A stretch of 36,877 nucleotides of DNA from a bacterium (GTDB taxonomy: Bacteria > Patescibacteriota > Doudnabacteria > UBA920 > VMFF01): positions 1-36,877 of the forward strand of contig DAIEPO010000004.1 in the NCBI GenBank assembly GCA_027348385.1, read 5' to 3'. Positions 1-9,172 of this stretch are shown here, in pieces. The notes below the pieces were generated by a model that ran no database searches, was not told the origin of the DNA, and saw nothing but the letters and a program-made list of their open reading frames with translations. The position numbers were made by a program, and so were the translations under genes. Positions within the stretch are counted from its first letter, which is position 1. The number at the start of each line of letters is the position of its first letter.

Positions 1-2
1 AA

Positions 3-1022
3 ACAACTAGAAGGTTTTTAAATATTTTCCTTAAACATACAGAAAGAATAGAGAAATACAGTATTGATGAGGCTTTTTTAGATTTAACAGATAATGTTAA
101 GAGCTTTAAAGATCCCTGGGCAGAAGCTTCTAGAATAGCAGGAGAGATAAAGGAAGAGATGAGGGTCTATGTTGGAGACTGGATTAAATGTTCAATAGGT
201 ATAGGGCCTGACAAACTCATTGCTAAAATCGCTAGCGATCTGAAAAAACCTGATGGTTTAACAGTTATTCGTCCAAAAGACAAAGAAAGTCTGTATCAAA
301 AACTTTCTTTAACAGATATTCCTGGTATTGGTAGACAGACAGAGAAAGCACTAAATCTCATGGGCATTAAATCACTTCAGGATTTAAGAGATTTTCCAGA
401 ATCAAAATTAATTGCGCACTTTGGAATACAGGGCCATCACCTCTATCAGATGGGACAGCTCCAAGGAAGTTGGCAAGAGGACTTTGCAGAGGAGGGTCAG
501 GAAAACCAAGAAGCTCCCAAATCAATGGGACACGCATATACATTACCGAGCGTAAGTACAGATGCTAAGATTGCCTTACAGGTTCTTTACAAGCTTTCAG
601 AAATGGTTGGTAGAAGACTTCGGGAAGCAAAGCTTTGTGGTAATATTGTTCATTTCATTCTTACAGATCGAAAAAATGAATATTTTAACAAACAACATAA
701 GCTTGGTAGATATATACAAGATGGCAGAGAGATTTTTCTTGAAGCAGCAAAGATTTTTGAAAAGAGCGAGCATTACAAAAAAAACTTTAAGTTAATTGGT
801 GTAACAGTTTCTGGACTTAAAGAAGAAACTAATCAGCTTTCTTTGTTTGATATTGATCAAACAAAGAGTAGATTAGTTAAATATCTTGACCAAATTAATG
901 ATAAATACGGGGAGTTTACCATTAGTAGGGTTCCTGCTTGGGAAGCTCGGAATTTAATTCGCGATTCTGTGGGTTTTGGACGAATGAAGGAATTTAAAGT
1001 AAAATACAAGACAGGTAAATAA
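3..1022 (+). CDS. dinB: DNA polymerase IV / Y-family DNA polymerase, 5'-truncated by window edge
   Basis: Frame 3 is open from the window start; reads ...IEKYSIDEAFLDLTD... (Y-family catalytic SIDEAFLD motif), then CSIGIGPDKLIAKIASDLKKPDGLTVI and the helix-hairpin-helix DIPGIGRQTEKAL. The listed ORF at 159 is an internal ATG. Confidence 0.95.
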   Translation, partial: TTRRFLNIFLKHTERIEKYSIDEAFLDLTDNVKSFKDPWAEASRIAGEIKEEMRVYVGDWIKCSIGIGPDKLIAKIASDLKKPDGLTVIRPKDKESLYQKLSLTDIPGIGRQTEKALNLMGIKSLQDLRDFPESKLIAHFGIQGHHLYQMGQLQGSWQEDFAEEGQENQEAPKSMGHAYTLPSVSTDAKIALQVLYKLSEMVGRRLREAKLCGNIVHFILTDRKNEYFNKQHKLGRYIQDGREIFLEAAKIFEKSEHYKKNFKLIGVTVSGLKEETNQLSLFDIDQTKSRLVKYLDQINDKYGEFTISRVPAWEARNLIRDSVGFGRMKEFKVKYKTGK

Positions 1023-1036
1023 CTGAAAGATTTTAA

Positions 1037-1576
1037 ATGAAAGTATATTTTGTAAGACACGGCGAGACTAAATACAACTTTTTGCATATCTTAATGGGTA
1101 GAAGAATAGACGAGGTTTTGGATAAGCACGGGGTAGAGCAAGCCAAAGATATTGCTAGACAGCTGGACCATAACGTTGATATTATTTTTGCTTCCCCAAT
1201 GAAAAGAGCACAACAAACCGCATTCATTATTAGTAATGAATTAGACCTATCAGTGCATACCAGAGATGAACTTGCTGAAAGAGATTTTGGTAAGTTAACC
1301 GGAAAGACATGGGCTGAAGTAGAACAGCTTACAGGATCAAGTTTGCAATACATCGAAGAACACTTAAGCGTTGATTTAAAGAAATACAATGTTGAACCAG
1401 GTAGCGCTGTTAAAATGCGACTGCTACACTTTTTAAGCGATTTAAAACATGATTATGCTTCAAGGTTTCCTTTGGTTGTTTGTCATTCAGGAATAATCAA
1501 CTTGATGTATCAACTGTTTCCCGAAACAAAGAAAAACAAAACCCAAAATGCTTCTGTGCATGTTTTTGAAATTTAA
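1037..1576 (+). CDS. Histidine phosphatase (phosphoglycerate mutase-like) family protein
   Basis: N-terminal VYFVRHGETKYN (RHGE motif), later VCHSGIINLM. Confidence 0.9.
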   Translation: MKVYFVRHGETKYNFLHILMGRRIDEVLDKHGVEQAKDIARQLDHNVDIIFASPMKRAQQTAFIISNELDLSVHTRDELAERDFGKLTGKTWAEVEQLTGSSLQYIEEHLSVDLKKYNVEPGSAVKMRLLHFLSDLKHDYASRFPLVVCHSGIINLMYQLFPETKKNKTQNASVHVFEI

Positions 1577-2055
1577 TGTCCAAGTCTACTAAAAAAGAAT
1601 TTTACGTCATCTGTCAAAACATCCGCAGTCTTTTTAATGTAGGCTCAATATTTAGAACTGCTGATGCGTTTGGAGTAGATAGAATATATTTAACGGGGAT
1701 AACTGGTAGACCTCCAAGAAAAGAAATTTCAAAAGTTGCTTTAGGTGCTGAAAACTATATTCCTTGGGAATATCACAAGCAACCGGCAAGACTCATAAAG
1801 AGTTTAAAGAAACAGGGGATTAGAATAGTTGCACTAGAACAAGTTAAAGGTAAAAGCATTATTCTTTCTAAATGGAAACCAAAATTTCCGGTTGCTTTGA
1901 TTTTAGGATATGAACCCAAAGGTTTACCAAAGGCATTGATTAAATTATCTGATGATGTTGTAGAGATTCCAATGTTTGGTAAAAAAGAAAGTTTAAACGT
2001 AGGAGTAGCGTTTGGTGTTGCTGCAAACCACATTGCGGGACATAAGTTTGCTTAA
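1576..2055 (+). CDS. SpoU/TrmH-family RNA 2'-O-methyltransferase
   Basis: NIRSLFNVGSIFRTADAFGVDRIYLTGITGRPP ... LILGYEPKGLP ... IPMFGKKESLNVGVAFGVAANHI: SpoU motifs 1-3. Confidence 0.92.
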   Translation: MSKSTKKEFYVICQNIRSLFNVGSIFRTADAFGVDRIYLTGITGRPPRKEISKVALGAENYIPWEYHKQPARLIKSLKKQGIRIVALEQVKGKSIILSKWKPKFPVALILGYEPKGLPKALIKLSDDVVEIPMFGKKESLNVGVAFGVAANHIAGHKFA

Positions 2056-2129
2056 AAGGGTAAAATTCAGTGAAATGTTTAAAAGGGTTGGGGATAACTA
2101 GCTGAAACAAAAATAACAGATCTACGTCT

Positions 2130-2158
2130 AAAACCGCTTGAAAATGCGGTTTTTTATT
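2130..2158 (+). terminator. Rho-independent terminator after the SpoU gene
   Basis: aaaaccgc-ttgaaaat-gcggtttt followed by T-rich tttattt. Confidence 0.8.
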
Positions 2159-2204
2159 TATCTTTATTTTAAAACCACTAGATATAGTGGTTAGAATAGA
2201 TGTT

Positions 2205-2233
2205 TTGACCAATGGGAACAGGTGGAATATAAT
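2205..2233 (+). promoter_or_regulatory. Promoter of mraZ/dcw cluster
   Basis: TTGACC (2205-2210), 17-nt spacer, TATAAT (2228-2233). Confidence 0.75.
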
Positions 2234-2241
2234 AGTTTTGT

Positions 2242-2276
2242 AGTGGTAAAAAGTGGATGTAAGTGGGGATAAGTGG
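2242..2276 (+). promoter_or_regulatory. MraZ-box-like direct repeat array (4 x AGTGG at exact 10-bp spacing)
   Basis: AGTGG at 2242, 2252, 2262 and 2272 with 5-nt spacers, just downstream of the promoter and upstream of mraZ. Matches the known MraZ operator style (short G-rich repeats with 5-nt spacers). Confidence 0.8.
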
Positions 2277-2331
2277 AGCCTTATCCACAGACTGCATTCC
2301 GCCTCTCTTTATCATCAATAATCCAGAATAA

Positions 2332-2763
2332 ATGTTTATCGGTGAATATACATTAAGCATTGATGAAAAGGGCAGGTTATCAATACCGGTTAAGTTTAGA
2401 AATGACTTAAAAGGTAAGGCCGTTGTTACCCGCGGCTTAGATAGCTCTCTTTTTTTGTACTCTCAAAATGAATGGCTTAAATTAGCAGAAAAGCTTGCAG
2501 CTCTGCCAATCTCCAAAGCAAACACTAGAGCTTTTTCTCGTTTAATGCTTGCTGGTGCTATGGATTGTGAGATTGATAAAGCTGGGAGAATAAACATCCC
2601 AGATTACTTGCGAGAGTTTGCTAAGATCAACAAAAAAGTTGTTTTAGCAGGACTTTACAATCGTATTGAGATCTGGAGTGAACAGGCTTGGGCTAAATAC
2701 AAGAAGGCAACAGAAAAAGATAGCAATGACATAGCTGAACAATTGGGAGAGATTGGAGTTTAA
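2332..2763 (+). CDS. mraZ: Transcriptional regulator MraZ
   Basis: MFIGEYTLSIDEKGRLSIPVKFR...: classical MraZ/AbrB-fold N-terminus, directly upstream of rsmH. Confidence 0.95.
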   Translation: MFIGEYTLSIDEKGRLSIPVKFRNDLKGKAVVTRGLDSSLFLYSQNEWLKLAEKLAALPISKANTRAFSRLMLAGAMDCEIDKAGRINIPDYLREFAKINKKVVLAGLYNRIEIWSEQAWAKYKKATEKDSNDIAEQLGEIGV

Positions 2764-2764
2764 G

Positions 2765-3739
2765 ATGCAAGAGAAAAAAAGTTTCCATGTCCCAGTTTTG
2801 CTAAAAGAAGTTTTAGAGTACTTAGATCCAAAACCAGGACAAACAGTTATTGATGGAACTTTGGGCGGTGGTGGACATGCATTGGCTCTGGCAAAGGCAA
2901 TTGAACCTAAAGGAATACTTGTTGGTATTGATTTAGATCCAGCTGCTCTTACAGAAGCAAGCGCCAAAGCAAAAGATGCAGATATAAAAACAGAACTGCA
3001 CTTTGTTAAGGGGAATTACAGAGATATAAAAAAGATTGTTAATGATTTAGCTTTAAGTGAAGTAAATGCCATTATTATCGACATCGGTATATCAAGTTAT
3101 GATCTGGAAGGATCTAATCGTGGATTTTCTTTCCAGAAGCATGAACCTCTAGACATGCGCTTTGACCCTGAAGCAAGACCAGCGCATAAAGAGAAAGAAC
3201 CATTTACAGCACGTTTCATCTTAAACCACTATTCTGAAAAAGATTTAAAGAAAACATTTGAAGAATACGGAGAAGAAAAGTTTAGTTCAAGAATTGTTCG
3301 GGGGATAATCGAACATAGACAGCAACAGAGTATAGAAACAACAGAAGATCTTTTTAACATCATTAAACACAGCTTACCAGCAGCCTTTCGTTTCAAAGCA
3401 GGTGACAGCGCTAGAAGAGTTTTCCAAGCCTTGAGAATAGAAGTAAACAAAGAGCTTGAAAATTTAGAAAAGTTTTTACCAGATGCATTTGAAGTATTGG
3501 CAAAAGGTGGAAAACTCGCAGTGATTAGCTTCCATTCCCTTGAAGACCGAATAGTAAAACACTTCTTCTTAGAAAAAGCCAAAGGATGCATTTGTCCACC
3601 AGATTTTCCACAGTGTGTTTGCGGCAAAGAACCACTAGCAAAGATATTAACCAAGAAACTAGTCTCAGCAAGTGAAGAAGAACAAAAAGAAAACAGTAGA
3701 AGCATACCAGCTAAATTAAGAGTTATTCAAAAGATTTAA
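2765..3739 (+). CDS. rsmH: 16S rRNA (cytosine1402-N4)-methyltransferase
   Basis: HVPVLLKEVLEYLDPKPGQTVIDGTLGGGGHALALA...; C-terminal AVISFHSLEDRIVKHFF. ATG at 2765 preferred over the in-frame ATG at 2753, which overlaps mraZ. Confidence 0.95.
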   Translation: MQEKKSFHVPVLLKEVLEYLDPKPGQTVIDGTLGGGGHALALAKAIEPKGILVGIDLDPAALTEASAKAKDADIKTELHFVKGNYRDIKKIVNDLALSEVNAIIIDIGISSYDLEGSNRGFSFQKHEPLDMRFDPEARPAHKEKEPFTARFILNHYSEKDLKKTFEEYGEEKFSSRIVRGIIEHRQQQSIETTEDLFNIIKHSLPAAFRFKAGDSARRVFQALRIEVNKELENLEKFLPDAFEVLAKGGKLAVISFHSLEDRIVKHFFLEKAKGCICPPDFPQCVCGKEPLAKILTKKLVSASEEEQKENSRSIPAKLRVIQKI

Positions 3740-3759
3740 ACAAAGGAAAACAAAAACAA

Positions 3760-4125
3760 ATGGGAAGATACTTCGCACTATCAATGAACTTGCCAGCTCA
3801 ACAAAGAGTCTCAAGAGAGAGCAGGGTTAAAACAGCAAAACACAACCTGCTTACAAATAACAGAGCGGGACTGCTTCTTTTCACTGCTTGCTGCTTAATG
3901 CTTTTGGTATACTTGGTACAAGTAAACAGCTATTCTACAAAAGGTTTTGAAATAAAAAGTTTAGAACAGAAAATTTCCCAACTAAAAGAAGAACAAAAAC
4001 AGCTTCAAATTCAATCAGCAGAATTGCAGTCTTTCCAAAGAATTCAAGGCGATGCTGCGGTTGTGAACATGGTTCCTGTATCAACAATTTCATACATACA
4101 AACCACAGCACTTTCTGAAAGATAG
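3760..4125 (+). CDS. Small single-TM septum protein, FtsL/DivIC-like
   Basis: Position between rsmH and ftsI; one hydrophobic segment (GLLLFTACCLMLLVYLVQV) followed by a coiled-coil-like KSLEQKISQLKEEQKQLQIQSAELQ. Confidence 0.6.
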   Translation: MGRYFALSMNLPAQQRVSRESRVKTAKHNLLTNNRAGLLLFTACCLMLLVYLVQVNSYSTKGFEIKSLEQKISQLKEEQKQLQIQSAELQSFQRIQGDAAVVNMVPVSTISYIQTTALSER

Positions 4126-4145
4126 CAACTAACCTACTTGCATGC

Positions 4146-5870
4146 ATGAACAAAGAACAACAAAAAGATTTCTCGCATAGGATCGTATTTTTAAAATCTA
4201 TTTTAGTCTTGTCCGCAGCCTTAATGCTTTTAAGGCTTTTTATTATCTCTGTTGGTCAACATTCCTATTACATTGCTCAAGCAGAAAGCCAACATGGTTA
4301 CTACCAAAAGTTAATTCCTACCAGAGGTGAAATATTCATCTCAGACAAGTATTCACAAAAACCATACCCTATCGCAACCAATTCCAAAAAAGACTTGGTA
4401 TATATTGTGCCTCAAAACATTCTCAAAACTGCTGAGACTGCAGAAACACTAGCGCGTATTACAAACCTTGATTCCACAGAGCTACTAGTTAAGATTTCTG
4501 ATCAATCAAGAAAATACATTGTCATAAAAAAAGGGCTTACTGTAGAAGAATCAAAAGCTATTGCAGAAGCAAAGCTTGCGGGGGTTTTCTTAGATCAGGA
4601 AAATACCAGATATTATCCTGAAGGCCAGTTTTTAAGTCAGGTCTTGGGTTTTTTGGGATACAAAGATAAATCTGATGAGAGAACTGGACTCTATGGTTTA
4701 GAAAAGTACATGCAAAAAGAACTCGCTGGCATACCCGGTGAAATATCAGCAGATGTCAGTGTTAACGGTGCTGCAATTCCAGGAACTCAAAAACAATTTA
4801 CTCCAGCAGTTGATGGTACCTCATTATACTTAACAATTGATCGAGCCATACAATTTAAAGCCGAAACAGTTATTAGAGAATCAGTGCAAAAACATGGTGC
4901 TGATTCAGGCACGATTATTGTTGCAGATCCAAAAACTGGCGCAATACTTGCTATGGCAAACTTTCCAAGCTTTGATCCTAATGCATACAACAAAGCTACA
5001 ACTCCTGCTGTATATATCAATGACGCAACCACAGAAAACTACGAGCCAGGGTCAACCATGAAAACAATCACCATGGCCACAGGCATTGATCTAGGCGTGG
5101 TTAATCCATCGACTACCTACAATGACACGGGTGTTGTTGAAGTCGATGGCTACAAGATCAAAAACTCAGACGGCAAAGCATCTGGTGTTGTGCCAATGAC
5201 CCAAGTTATTAACCAGTCTTTAAACACTGGTGCAATCTTTGTTCAAAAACAAATTGGTAATGAAAGATTTTACCAATCCTTAAAAAACTTTGGTTTTGGA
5301 ACAGCAACAAACGTTGAATTACCAGAAGCCATAGGTAATTTAAGCAATTTAAAAACCAATATCACTGTCAACTTCTATACCGCAGCTTTTGGACAAGGTA
5401 TTACTGTAACGCCACTGCAAATGCTTCAGTCATATATTCCACTAGCAAACAAAGGTAAACTGATGCAACCATACATCATTGATTCAAAAGTTTTACCTGA
5501 TGGAACAGTTATCAAAACAGAGCCAAAGATGTTAAGAGAAGTTGTCTCAGAAAAAACAGCAACCTTAATTTCTGGGATGCTAGTTGATAACGTTGAGAAC
5601 GGGCATGGCAAACAAGCTGGTGTTAAAGGATATTACATTGGTGGTAAAACTGGAACAGCACAAGTTGCTTCAGGCGGAGTTTATGTGCAAAATGATAATA
5701 TCGGATCATTTGTTGGCTATGGACCAACAGAAGATCCAAGATTTGTAATGATAGTTGATGTAAAACACCCTAGAGATGTTAAGTTTGCAGAAAGCACAGC
5801 AGCACCTGCTTTTGGTAGGATGGCTGAGTTCATTTTAGGGTATTACGATATTCCACCAACAAGGAAATAG
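4146..5870 (+). CDS. ftsI: Penicillin-binding protein 2 / FtsI-type transpeptidase
   Basis: N-terminal TM; PBP dimerization domain; SxxK (YEPGSTMKTIT), SxN (NQSLNTGA), KTG (GGKTGTAQ). Confidence 0.93.
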   Translation: MNKEQQKDFSHRIVFLKSILVLSAALMLLRLFIISVGQHSYYIAQAESQHGYYQKLIPTRGEIFISDKYSQKPYPIATNSKKDLVYIVPQNILKTAETAETLARITNLDSTELLVKISDQSRKYIVIKKGLTVEESKAIAEAKLAGVFLDQENTRYYPEGQFLSQVLGFLGYKDKSDERTGLYGLEKYMQKELAGIPGEISADVSVNGAAIPGTQKQFTPAVDGTSLYLTIDRAIQFKAETVIRESVQKHGADSGTIIVADPKTGAILAMANFPSFDPNAYNKATTPAVYINDATTENYEPGSTMKTITMATGIDLGVVNPSTTYNDTGVVEVDGYKIKNSDGKASGVVPMTQVINQSLNTGAIFVQKQIGNERFYQSLKNFGFGTATNVELPEAIGNLSNLKTNITVNFYTAAFGQGITVTPLQMLQSYIPLANKGKLMQPYIIDSKVLPDGTVIKTEPKMLREVVSEKTATLISGMLVDNVENGHGKQAGVKGYYIGGKTGTAQVASGGVYVQNDNIGSFVGYGPTEDPRFVMIVDVKHPRDVKFAESTAAPAFGRMAEFILGYYDIPPTRK

Positions 5871-5872
5871 CT

Positions 5873-7129
5873 ATGAAAAAAATCTTTCAAAAAATCTTAC
5901 TTAAATATTCCCGAGAAATACTGCATAAATACAAACCTGAAGTTATTGCAGTTTCAGGCAGTGTTGGTAAGACTTCTGCAAAAGAAGCGATATTTTCAGT
6001 TCTACGTGCAAAATATCCCAAAGCAGGAGTTATCAGGAAAAATGACAAGAACTACAACAATGAATTTGGTTTGTCTTTTACAATCATTGGTGTTGATGCA
6101 CCCAAAAGAAATCCTTTTAAATGGATCTTTGTTTTCTTGAAAGCTTTCATCATCTCAAGATTCTTTGCACATTACCCAAAAGTTTTAATCTTAGAATTAG
6201 GAGTTGATAGACCAGGGGACATGGATGTTTTAACAGATGTTGTTAAACCACACATTGCTGTTTTAACAACCATTGGTATTTCACATCTTCAGAATTTTAA
6301 GAACGAACAACAAATTTTTGATGAAAAAAGAAAGATTTTCAAACACTTAGGAAGCAATGATTATGCAATCATAAACCAAGATGATCCTAAAGTCAGAACT
6401 GCAAGCTCTTCATTAAAATCAAAGATTTTAACTTATGGCTTTGATAGTTCAGCAGACCTTTGGATTGATGGGTATACTGCAATATATGAAAAGGGCGGAA
6501 ACTACGGCAGTATTTTCACATTAAAATATCTTGGAGAAAAAGAAGAAATTTTTCTGCCAAACACAATAGGTATTCAACATGTTTCAGCAGCAGCCTGTGC
6601 TGCAGCAGTTGGAGTTGCTTCAGGCATGGATCTTTCACAAATATCAGCTGCTTTAAGATACTACAAAGCAGAACCAGGAAGAATGCGTCTCTTAGCAGGA
6701 GAATACGGCACAATAGTCTTAGATGATACTTACAACGCAGCCCCACTTTCAACACATGCTGCATTAAGAGAGCTTGCTAACTTTCCAGCAGCACATAAAA
6801 TCGCGGTGCTTGGAGACATGCTTGAACTAGGTGCTGAATCAGAAGCAGCGCATGTTAATATTGCCAATGAACTGAGTAGATTAAGTTTAGATTCAGTAAT
6901 TTTTGTTGGTCCAGAAATGCGTTTAGCTTATGAGCACTTAAAAAAGACAGGTTTTGAAAGTCAAAGCATCCAGTGGTTTAAGAGCGCAGTGCTCGCAATT
7001 GCAGAAGCCAGAAGATTACTTGCAGGTAGCACAGTAATGCTTGTTAAGGGCTCTAGGGGTATGCAGATGGATAGGGTTGTTAGAGCAGTTATGCGAGACA
7101 AAGAACAGGCAAACAGGCTTTTGGTTTAG
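5873..7129 (+). CDS. Mur ligase, MurF-like (lacks the usual N-terminal Mur_ligase domain)
   Basis: VIAVSGSVGKTSAKEAI P-loop ~28 aa from the N-terminus; NYNNEFGLSFTI; LDDTYNAAPLSTHAAL; AVLGDMLELGAESEAAH (MurF-typical). Confidence 0.85.
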   Translation: MKKIFQKILLKYSREILHKYKPEVIAVSGSVGKTSAKEAIFSVLRAKYPKAGVIRKNDKNYNNEFGLSFTIIGVDAPKRNPFKWIFVFLKAFIISRFFAHYPKVLILELGVDRPGDMDVLTDVVKPHIAVLTTIGISHLQNFKNEQQIFDEKRKIFKHLGSNDYAIINQDDPKVRTASSSLKSKILTYGFDSSADLWIDGYTAIYEKGGNYGSIFTLKYLGEKEEIFLPNTIGIQHVSAAACAAAVGVASGMDLSQISAALRYYKAEPGRMRLLAGEYGTIVLDDTYNAAPLSTHAALRELANFPAAHKIAVLGDMLELGAESEAAHVNIANELSRLSLDSVIFVGPEMRLAYEHLKKTGFESQSIQWFKSAVLAIAEARRLLAGSTVMLVKGSRGMQMDRVVRAVMRDKEQANRLLV

Positions 7130-7131
7130 CA

Positions 7132-7160
7132 TTGATTTGAAGCGCCAAAATTGCTAAGAT
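7132..7160 (+). promoter_or_regulatory. Promoter of tRNA-Glu
   Basis: TTGATT (7132-7137), 17-nt spacer, TAAGAT (7155-7160), about 22 bp before the tRNA 5' end. Confidence 0.55.
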
Positions 7161-7182
7161 TATCGGGCTAAACATAAATTAT

Positions 7183-7257
7183 GGCGCTATCGTCTAGTGG
7201 CTAGGACGGCTGGTTCTCATCCAGTAAACCGGGGTTCGATTCCCCGTAGCGCTACCA
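7183..7257 (+). tRNA. tRNA-Glu, anticodon CTC, CCA encoded
   Basis: Manual cloverleaf: acceptor ggcgcta/tagcgct, D-arm gtctagtggctaggac, anticodon stem gctgg/ccagt with loop ttCTCat, T-arm cgggg-ttcgatt-ccccg, A73, CCA. Confidence 0.93.
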
Positions 7258-7267
7258 GAAATTTAAT

Positions 7268-7774
7268 ATGACTTTTAAAAATATTCCCTTTGGTTCTCCT
7301 GATTCCTTTAATGTAATTCTAGAGATTCCAAAAGATAGCCCGCTTAAATATGAATATGACCCTGAGAAAGATGCCATTGTTGAAGATTTTGTCTTTAAGA
7401 ATGGTTTTCTTTTTAAATACAATTATGGTTTTGTTCCGCAAACAATCTGCGGAGACAATGATCCCCAAGATGTTATGATTTTAAACAGTAAGTCTTTAGA
7501 ACAAGGAAAAGTATATCAGTGCAGAGCTGTTGGTATAATCGAGTTGCTGGATAGAGGTGAAGAAGATAACAAGTTGATTGCTGTCTTAACAGATGATCCA
7601 GAAACAAAAGATATGGAGCTTTCAGATTTAACAGAACAAGACTTACAAGACTTCCGTGACTTTTACGCAGAGATTGGAAGACAAAAAAACAAAACCATGG
7701 AAATTTTAGGTTTTCATGGGCAAGAACGAGCTTTAGCAGAGCTTTCTAAAGCGCACCGAGCATTTAGAGCTTAA
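7268..7774 (+). CDS. ppa: Inorganic pyrophosphatase
   Basis: FNVILEIPKDSPLKYEYDPE ... YNYGFVPQTICGDNDPQDVMIL ... AVGIIELLDRGEEDNKLIAVLTDDP. Confidence 0.92.
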   Translation: MTFKNIPFGSPDSFNVILEIPKDSPLKYEYDPEKDAIVEDFVFKNGFLFKYNYGFVPQTICGDNDPQDVMILNSKSLEQGKVYQCRAVGIIELLDRGEEDNKLIAVLTDDPETKDMELSDLTEQDLQDFRDFYAEIGRQKNKTMEILGFHGQERALAELSKAHRAFRA

Positions 7775-7792
7775 TTAGGATATAATAAGGGT

Positions 7793-9088
7793 ATGGAAAT
7801 AATTGCTTTACCTATCTGGGTCATATTCTTTTTGGTATTTGGTATTTTAGCCTTGGTGACCACACTAACGGCTTTGTTTTTTCCAATTGGTTTAAGACCT
7901 AAAAAGCATACTAATAGTGAAGTTCCAGCAGTTGATTCAGATGATTTCTTGCAAGCACTGGCAGGTGTTGCCAATGCACCGGTTCAAAGCGGGGGACAAG
8001 CAAAGCTTTTGAATAACGGGGAACAGTTTTTCCCTGAAATACTAGATGCTATAAACCAAGCGCAAAAAACTATCAACTTCATGACCTACATCTGGACCAA
8101 AGGTAAGATGAGTGATTTTGTTTTTGATGCTTTAATCAATGCCTTACACAGAAAAGTAGAGGTCAGGATCGTTTTAGACGGTTTTGGGGGAACTGGTGTT
8201 GATGAAGAAAAACTAGAACTCTTTGAAAAAGCAGGAGGCAAGGTTTGTTGGTTTAGACCAGCTCGTTTAGGAAAATTAACTCGTTTTTACAAGAGAAATC
8301 ATAGAAGAGCAATTGTCATAGATGGTTCCATTGGTTTCATCGGTGGCGCTGCTATTGAAGACAAGTGGCTTGGTAATGCAGAGAGTCCAGAACACTGGCG
8401 CGACTCAATGGTTAAAGTAACTGGATCCATGGCAGAGAATTTACAATCTGCTTTTGTTCAGGTCTGGACTGATACATACGGAGAATTCTTGGTTGGTCAT
8501 AAGTTCTACCCACATCAAGGAACAGCAGAAACAACGCCTTCAAAGCACGTTTCGATTATAAGCTCGCCGTCTTCAGAGTTTCATCCGATAAGCAATGTTT
8601 TCTGGCTTTCCATAAAAGCAGGTAGAGAAAAGATATATTTAACATATTCTTACTTTGTTCCTGACAAGACTTTAAGAAATATCCTAAAAGAAAAAGCAAA
8701 AGAAGGCATAGATGTGAGAATTCTTTTACCTAATGATTACATTGATGGAAACACTATTCGTTGGGCAAGCCACCGTTACTTTGAAGAACTTCTAAAAGCA
8801 GGCGTTAAAATTTATGAATACCAACCAACAATGATCCATTCTAAAACCATTGTTATTGATGGTAAGTTTTCAATTGTTGGTTCTGCAAACTTTGATATTC
8901 GTTCAACGGAATTAAACAAGGAAAACATTCTTTGTATCGCAGAAGCTGACTTTGCGTCAGAATTAGAAAAGACTTTTTTTGAAGACCTAAAACTCGCCAG
9001 GCAAATGAGGCTTGGGGCATGGAAAAAACGTTCTTTCTTCAGACGTATTAGAGAGCGTTTTGCTTCGTTGTTTGAAGAACAATACTAA
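7793..9088 (+). CDS. Phospholipase D superfamily / cardiolipin synthase-like protein
   Basis: N-terminal TM; two HKD-type motifs: NHRRAIVIDGSIGFIGGAAIEDKW (first, Lys replaced by Arg) and HSKTIVIDGKFSIVGSANFDIRS (second). Confidence 0.9.
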   Translation: MEIIALPIWVIFFLVFGILALVTTLTALFFPIGLRPKKHTNSEVPAVDSDDFLQALAGVANAPVQSGGQAKLLNNGEQFFPEILDAINQAQKTINFMTYIWTKGKMSDFVFDALINALHRKVEVRIVLDGFGGTGVDEEKLELFEKAGGKVCWFRPARLGKLTRFYKRNHRRAIVIDGSIGFIGGAAIEDKWLGNAESPEHWRDSMVKVTGSMAENLQSAFVQVWTDTYGEFLVGHKFYPHQGTAETTPSKHVSIISSPSSEFHPISNVFWLSIKAGREKIYLTYSYFVPDKTLRNILKEKAKEGIDVRILLPNDYIDGNTIRWASHRYFEELLKAGVKIYEYQPTMIHSKTIVIDGKFSIVGSANFDIRSTELNKENILCIAEADFASELEKTFFEDLKLARQMRLGAWKKRSFFRRIRERFASLFEEQY

Positions 9089-9112
9089 GAAATTAAATAG
9101 TTATTAAATTTC

Positions 9113-9142
9113 TTGCATCCCTTTTTGCTAGCGTGTTAAGAT
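9113..9142 (+). promoter_or_regulatory. Promoter of the coiled-coil gene
   Basis: TTGCAT (9113-9118), 18-nt spacer, TAAGAT (9137-9142). Confidence 0.5.
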
Positions 9143-9172
9143 GTAGACTCTAAAATATTAAAAGGGATTCAA

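Noticed and set aside
7141-7188. Inverted repeat AGCGCCA/TGGCGCT flanking the tRNA-Glu start
   Set aside because: The left arm lies in the promoter spacer, upstream of the predicted TSS, so it would not be in the transcript; probably coincidental.
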